Shown: piece after piece, positions 21,275 through 23,710 of the stretch | How positions within the stretch are numbered: the first letter of the stretch is position 1 | Layout of the letters: each line of letters starts with the position of its first letter | Source of the DNA: JBASRP01 sp044866075 | Lineage (GTDB): Bacteria; Actinomycetota; AC-67 | Direction of reading: 5' to 3' | Length of the DNA stretch: 23,710 nt | NCBI GenBank assembly: GCA_044866075.1 | Contig: JBIOTQ010000126.1 | Coordinates: 1 to 23,710, forward strand | Translations under genes and position numbers: made by a program | The notes under the pieces: model-generated | Database searches by the model: none | The model's input: the letters and a program-made list of their open reading frames with translations, nothing else | Told to the model about the DNA's origin: nothing

Positions 21275-21303
21275 ACCGTAGTTAAGGTGAGCTTTGCCGT
21301 CAA
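21275..21303 (-). promoter_or_regulatory. Near-consensus promoter, TTGACG-17-TACGGT
   Basis: On the minus strand TTGACG (21303-21298) and TACGGT (21280-21275) are separated by exactly 17 bp. This is the best housekeeping-type promoter in the window. It lies about 280 bases before the surface-protein start, with the terminator in between. Confidence 0.65.
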
Positions 21304-21322
21304 TGGGACAGGGGACCTGACC

Positions 21323-21340
21323 AGCGAATCGTAGTTCGCT
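21323..21340. promoter_or_regulatory. Operator-like dyad AGCGAA-N6-TTCGCT
   Basis: A perfect 6-bp inverted repeat with a 6-bp spacer lies 20 bp upstream of the -35 of the surface-protein promoter. On the minus strand the spacer region also contains TACGAT (21333-21328), a possible second -10 with a poor -35. It is a candidate binding site for a regulator. Confidence 0.35.
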
Positions 21341-21381
21341 TGTTCTCGATTGGGAAAAGAATCCAAGGGTCTCGACGCGTC

Positions 21382-21400
21382 CCCAACGCCCTCGCGTGGG
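21382..21400 (-). terminator. Weak hairpin after homogentisate dioxygenase
   Basis: CCCACGC and GCGTTGGG on the minus strand can form seven pairs with one bulge, 20 bases after the dioxygenase stop. A T-rich stretch (ATTCTTTTCCC) follows some 20 bases later rather than directly. It is only a possible terminator. Confidence 0.25.
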
Positions 21401-21419
21401 TCCGGTTACGCGATCCAGT

Positions 21420-22532
21420 TCAGTCGATCAGGCCCATGCCGCGGGCCCAGGACGTCTCGTAGCCCTCGACGCGGACGGCCTCGGCGTCGCCGGAGACGGA
21501 CAGGGGATGCTCGGTTTCCACCATCACGGCGACTTCGTCGGCGAACTCTTTCGTCTTCGACGCTTCGATCGCCGCCTGCTGTGGACCGTGGTGCAATCCC
21601 TGCGGATGCAACGTCATCATCCCCGGACCGATACCGGCGCGGCTGAAGAACTGACCGGCGTGATAGAAGATCACTTCGTCATTGTCGATGTTGGAATGGA
21701 AGAACGGCACGCGCAATGCGTCGGGGTCGCCGGTCTCCGTCGGACGCGGAGCGAACGTACACACCGCGAAACCGTCGTTCGCCCACGTGCAGTGAACCGA
21801 CGGCGGCAAGTGATAACGCGGCGACACGATCGGACGGAAATCGGAGACGTTGAGTCGCACCGGACACAGATCTCCCTGCCACCCCACGACGTCGAGCGGA
21901 TGATGCGGATACACCAGCGTCGTGTACGCGTGATCGCGCTTCACGCGAACCTCGAACTCTCCCCTCTCGTCGTGCGGGTCGGGCTCCGGCGTCTCGAGTA
22001 CGCCCGGATCGAATTGCGCGTGGCGGCCGAGGATCCCGCGGTCCGGTAGCCGGTACTCGCCTTTCCCTTCGATCACGAAAACGAAGAGATCGGCGTCCGG
22101 AACGAAGCGGTGCGTCGTGCCCTTCGGAACGATCACGTAGTCGCCGTCTCCGAAACCCAGCGGCCCGTAGTCCGTCTCGAGGACGCCGGCGCCCTGGTGC
22201 ACGAAGTAGCAAAGGTCTCCGTCGGCGTCCCGCAGGAAGTACGGCATGGCCTCGCGCCGCCGGGAGACGTAGAGGGCCACTTCGTCGTTCCGGGCCACCG
22301 GCGCCCACTCCCCCCGGGCGTCGACGAGGTCCGGCGGCTTCAGGGCCGTCAGGTCGAAGGCGGAGGGCCGGAGCGGCCCCTCGACCCTGATCCAGGAAGT
22401 CGGGGGGTGGGTCCGGTAGAGGTGGGAGGCCCGGCCGGCGAATGCCTCCCGGCCGTGTTCCTCCTCGAAGGTGCCCTCGGGGAGCCCGACGTGGGCCTGC
22501 CGGGTGACCCGTCCCTTCGACAGCGGGATCAT
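21420..22532 (-). CDS. hmgA: Homogentisate 1,2-dioxygenase
   Basis: This non-haem iron enzyme opens the homogentisate ring to maleylacetoacetate, the third step of tyrosine breakdown. The 370-residue protein is shorter than the roughly 430-residue proteobacterial and eukaryotic forms but has the double-cupin layout and the metal ligands: His279 (FFHSN), Glu286 (DEVIFY) and His315 (LHHGPQ). The N-terminal cupin includes FGDGDYVIVPKGTTHRF (127-143). ATG 22532 lies only three bases after the HPPD stop, so the two form one transcription unit, with the ribosome site inside the end of hpd. No fumarylacetoacetase or maleylacetoacetate isomerase follows; those genes must be elsewhere. Confidence 0.92.
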   Translation of the reverse strand: MIPLSKGRVTRQAHVGLPEGTFEEEHGREAFAGRASHLYRTHPPTSWIRVEGPLRPSAFDLTALKPPDLVDARGEWAPVARNDEVALYVSRRREAMPYFLRDADGDLCYFVHQGAGVLETDYGPLGFGDGDYVIVPKGTTHRFVPDADLFVFVIEGKGEYRLPDRGILGRHAQFDPGVLETPEPDPHDERGEFEVRVKRDHAYTTLVYPHHPLDVVGWQGDLCPVRLNVSDFRPIVSPRYHLPPSVHCTWANDGFAVCTFAPRPTETGDPDALRVPFFHSNIDNDEVIFYHAGQFFSRAGIGPGMMTLHPQGLHHGPQQAAIEASKTKEFADEVAVMVETEHPLSVSGDAEAVRVEGYETSWARGMGLID

Positions 22533-22535
22533 GCG

Positions 22536-23630
22536 TCAGAGGGTCCCGCGCGCTTCTTGCTCGCGCTCGATCGCCTCGAAGAGAGCCTTGAAGTTGCCGA
22601 GGCCGAACCCGCGGGAGCCGCGCCGCTCGATGATCTCGAAGAAGACGGTCGGCCGGTCGACGACCGGGCGGGTGAAGATCTGCAGCAGGTACCCCTCCTC
22701 GTCGCGGTCGGCCAGCACGCGGAGGTCTTGCAGCGCGGGGACGTCGACCTCGCTCAGATCGGCGAAGCGTTCGCGGACCTCTTCGTAGTACGTGTCGGGC
22801 ACGCGCAAGAATTCGACGCCGCGCTCGCGCAAGGCGTGGACGGTCGTGATGATGTCGTTCGTCTGCAGCGCCATGTGCTGGACGCCGGCGCCGCGATAGA
22901 ACTCGAGGTATTCGTCGATCTGCGAGCGCTTCTTGCCCTTCGCGGGTTCGTTGATCGGCAGCTTCACCCGGCCCTCGCCGTCCCACATCACCTTGCTCAT
23001 CAACGCCGTGTATTCGGTCGAGATCTGGTCGTCGCGGAAGTGCACCAGGTTGGTGAAGCCCATGATGTCCGCGTAGTAGGTGGCCCACGTGTTCATGCGG
23101 CCGAGCTCGACGTTGCCGACCACGTGGTCGACCGCGACGAGGCCGACCGGATCCGAGCGGGACGGCGCGGCGGCGCGGAACCCCGGCAGGAACGGCCCGT
23201 CGTACTCCTCGCGCTGGATGAACGAATGGATCGTCTCGCCGTACGTCGCGATCGCGGCGCGCACGACCTTGCCGTGCTCGTCCTCCGTGCTCGTCGGTTC
23301 GAGGGCGCCCGTCGCGCCGCGTCCGATGGCGAGGTGATACGCCTCTTCGGCGTCGGGGACGCGGAACGCGACGTCCTTCACCCCGTCCCCGTGCATGCGG
23401 ACGTGCTCGGCGATGGGTGAGTCGGGCGTGAGCGCGCCGGTGAAAACGAAACGGATGTCGCCCTGGGTCACGAGGTGGCTGGTGCGATCCCGCACGCCGG
23501 TCTCGAGACCGCTGTAGGCCGCGGACGTGAAGCCGAAGGCGCGGGAGAAGTAGAAGGCCGACTGCTTGGCGTTTCCGACCCAGAACTCGATGTGGTCGAT
23601 GGCCTGGATCGGAAAGGCGTCGATGGACAT
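22536..23630 (-). CDS. hpd: 4-Hydroxyphenylpyruvate dioxygenase
   Basis: This Fe(II) enzyme converts 4-hydroxyphenylpyruvate to homogentisate in tyrosine catabolism. The 364-residue protein has the two glyoxalase-like halves of the family. The C-terminal half carries the metal triad His169 (VDHVVGN), His252 (GVQHMALQT) and Glu332 (FFEIIERRG), and the closing-helix region GFGLGNFKALFEAIE. ATG 23630 is supported by AGGAGG eight bases upstream. The product is used directly by the next gene, homogentisate dioxygenase. A homogentisate route to plastoquinone or tocopherol is unlikely given that neighbour. A -10 candidate lies about 50 bp upstream near the window edge. Confidence 0.96.
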   Translation of the reverse strand: MSIDAFPIQAIDHIEFWVGNAKQSAFYFSRAFGFTSAAYSGLETGVRDRTSHLVTQGDIRFVFTGALTPDSPIAEHVRMHGDGVKDVAFRVPDAEEAYHLAIGRGATGALEPTSTEDEHGKVVRAAIATYGETIHSFIQREEYDGPFLPGFRAAAPSRSDPVGLVAVDHVVGNVELGRMNTWATYYADIMGFTNLVHFRDDQISTEYTALMSKVMWDGEGRVKLPINEPAKGKKRSQIDEYLEFYRGAGVQHMALQTNDIITTVHALRERGVEFLRVPDTYYEEVRERFADLSEVDVPALQDLRVLADRDEEGYLLQIFTRPVVDRPTVFFEIIERRGSRGFGLGNFKALFEAIEREQEARGTL

Positions 23631-23676
23631 CGCGGGTCCCTCCTGCCTCGTGAGCCGGGAAAACCCCGTTGGAAGG

Positions 23677-23682
23677 AGCCTA
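23677..23682 (-). promoter_or_regulatory. Candidate -10 TAGGCT for the hpd-hmgA operon
   Basis: TAGGCT (23682 to 23677 on the minus strand) would start transcription about 40 bases before ATG 23630, leaving room for the AGGAGG ribosome site. No good -35 hexamer is visible before the window ends. Confidence 0.4.
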
Positions 23683-23710
23683 CCACCAGGGAAAAGAGGA
23701 GCGGCGCGCC

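Overview
The window is GC-rich throughout, densely packed, and uses many GTG and TTG starts. The strongest taxonomic clue is the minus-strand order tatA - tatC - basic membrane protein - Ski2-like helicase (helY). This is the conserved actinobacterial arrangement; in mycobacteria tatA, tatC and helY lie beside the pafBC genes. Several genes also have TANNNT (often TAGGAT or TAGGCT) boxes placed for leaderless or near-leaderless transcription, which is common in that phylum. I read the window as chromosomal DNA of an Actinomycetota bacterium, probably an uncultured lineage. I see no phage, IS element, CRISPR array, tRNA or rRNA.

Layout, left to right. (1) 1-1143, minus: two adjacent zinc-ribbon proteins, the second cut by the window edge, sharing a tiny divergent promoter with (2) 1165-2853, plus: an FAD-dependent glycerol-3-phosphate dehydrogenase. 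(3) 2958-6569, plus: a secreted subtilase with two PKD-like repeats, then an alpha/beta hydrolase. (4) 6852-10222, minus: a three-gene lipid operon (diacylglycerol/lipid kinase, wax-ester synthase/DGAT, NAD-dependent epimerase). (5) 10283-12435, minus: a secretion-related operon (HExxHxxGxxD metalloprotease, small four-cysteine membrane protein, beta-propeller lipoprotein). (6) 12656-18496, minus: tatA, tatC, a membrane protein, helY and an alkyl-DHAP-synthase-like FAD oxidase, tightly spaced. (7) 18621-18848, minus: a small membrane/coiled-coil protein. (8) 18950-20995, minus: a cell-surface protein with four 88-residue repeats and an LPKTG motif. (9) 21420-23630, minus: the tyrosine-catabolic pair HPPD and homogentisate dioxygenase.

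Two themes link the genes. One is glycerolipid metabolism: GlpD makes DHAP, a lipid kinase and a WS/DGAT act on diacylglycerol, and an AGPS-like flavoprotein sits elsewhere in the window. The other is the cell envelope: TatAC, a metalloprotease, a subtilase, a lipoprotein and an LPXTG-type surface protein.

The most unusual signals are in non-coding DNA. The surface-protein gene has a roughly 270-nt leader that starts at a near-consensus promoter and contains a strong intrinsic terminator about 130 nt before the start codon. The tatA leader can form either of two mutually exclusive hairpins, one of which buries the Shine-Dalgarno sequence. The 21-bp gap between the zinc-ribbon gene and glpD carries a symmetric, overlapping pair of -10 elements. 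The longest gene-free stretches are 20996-21419 (leader, terminator, promoters, a dyad), 6570-6851 (a 12-bp palindrome and two hairpins) and 12436-12655 (a weak promoter and a dyad).
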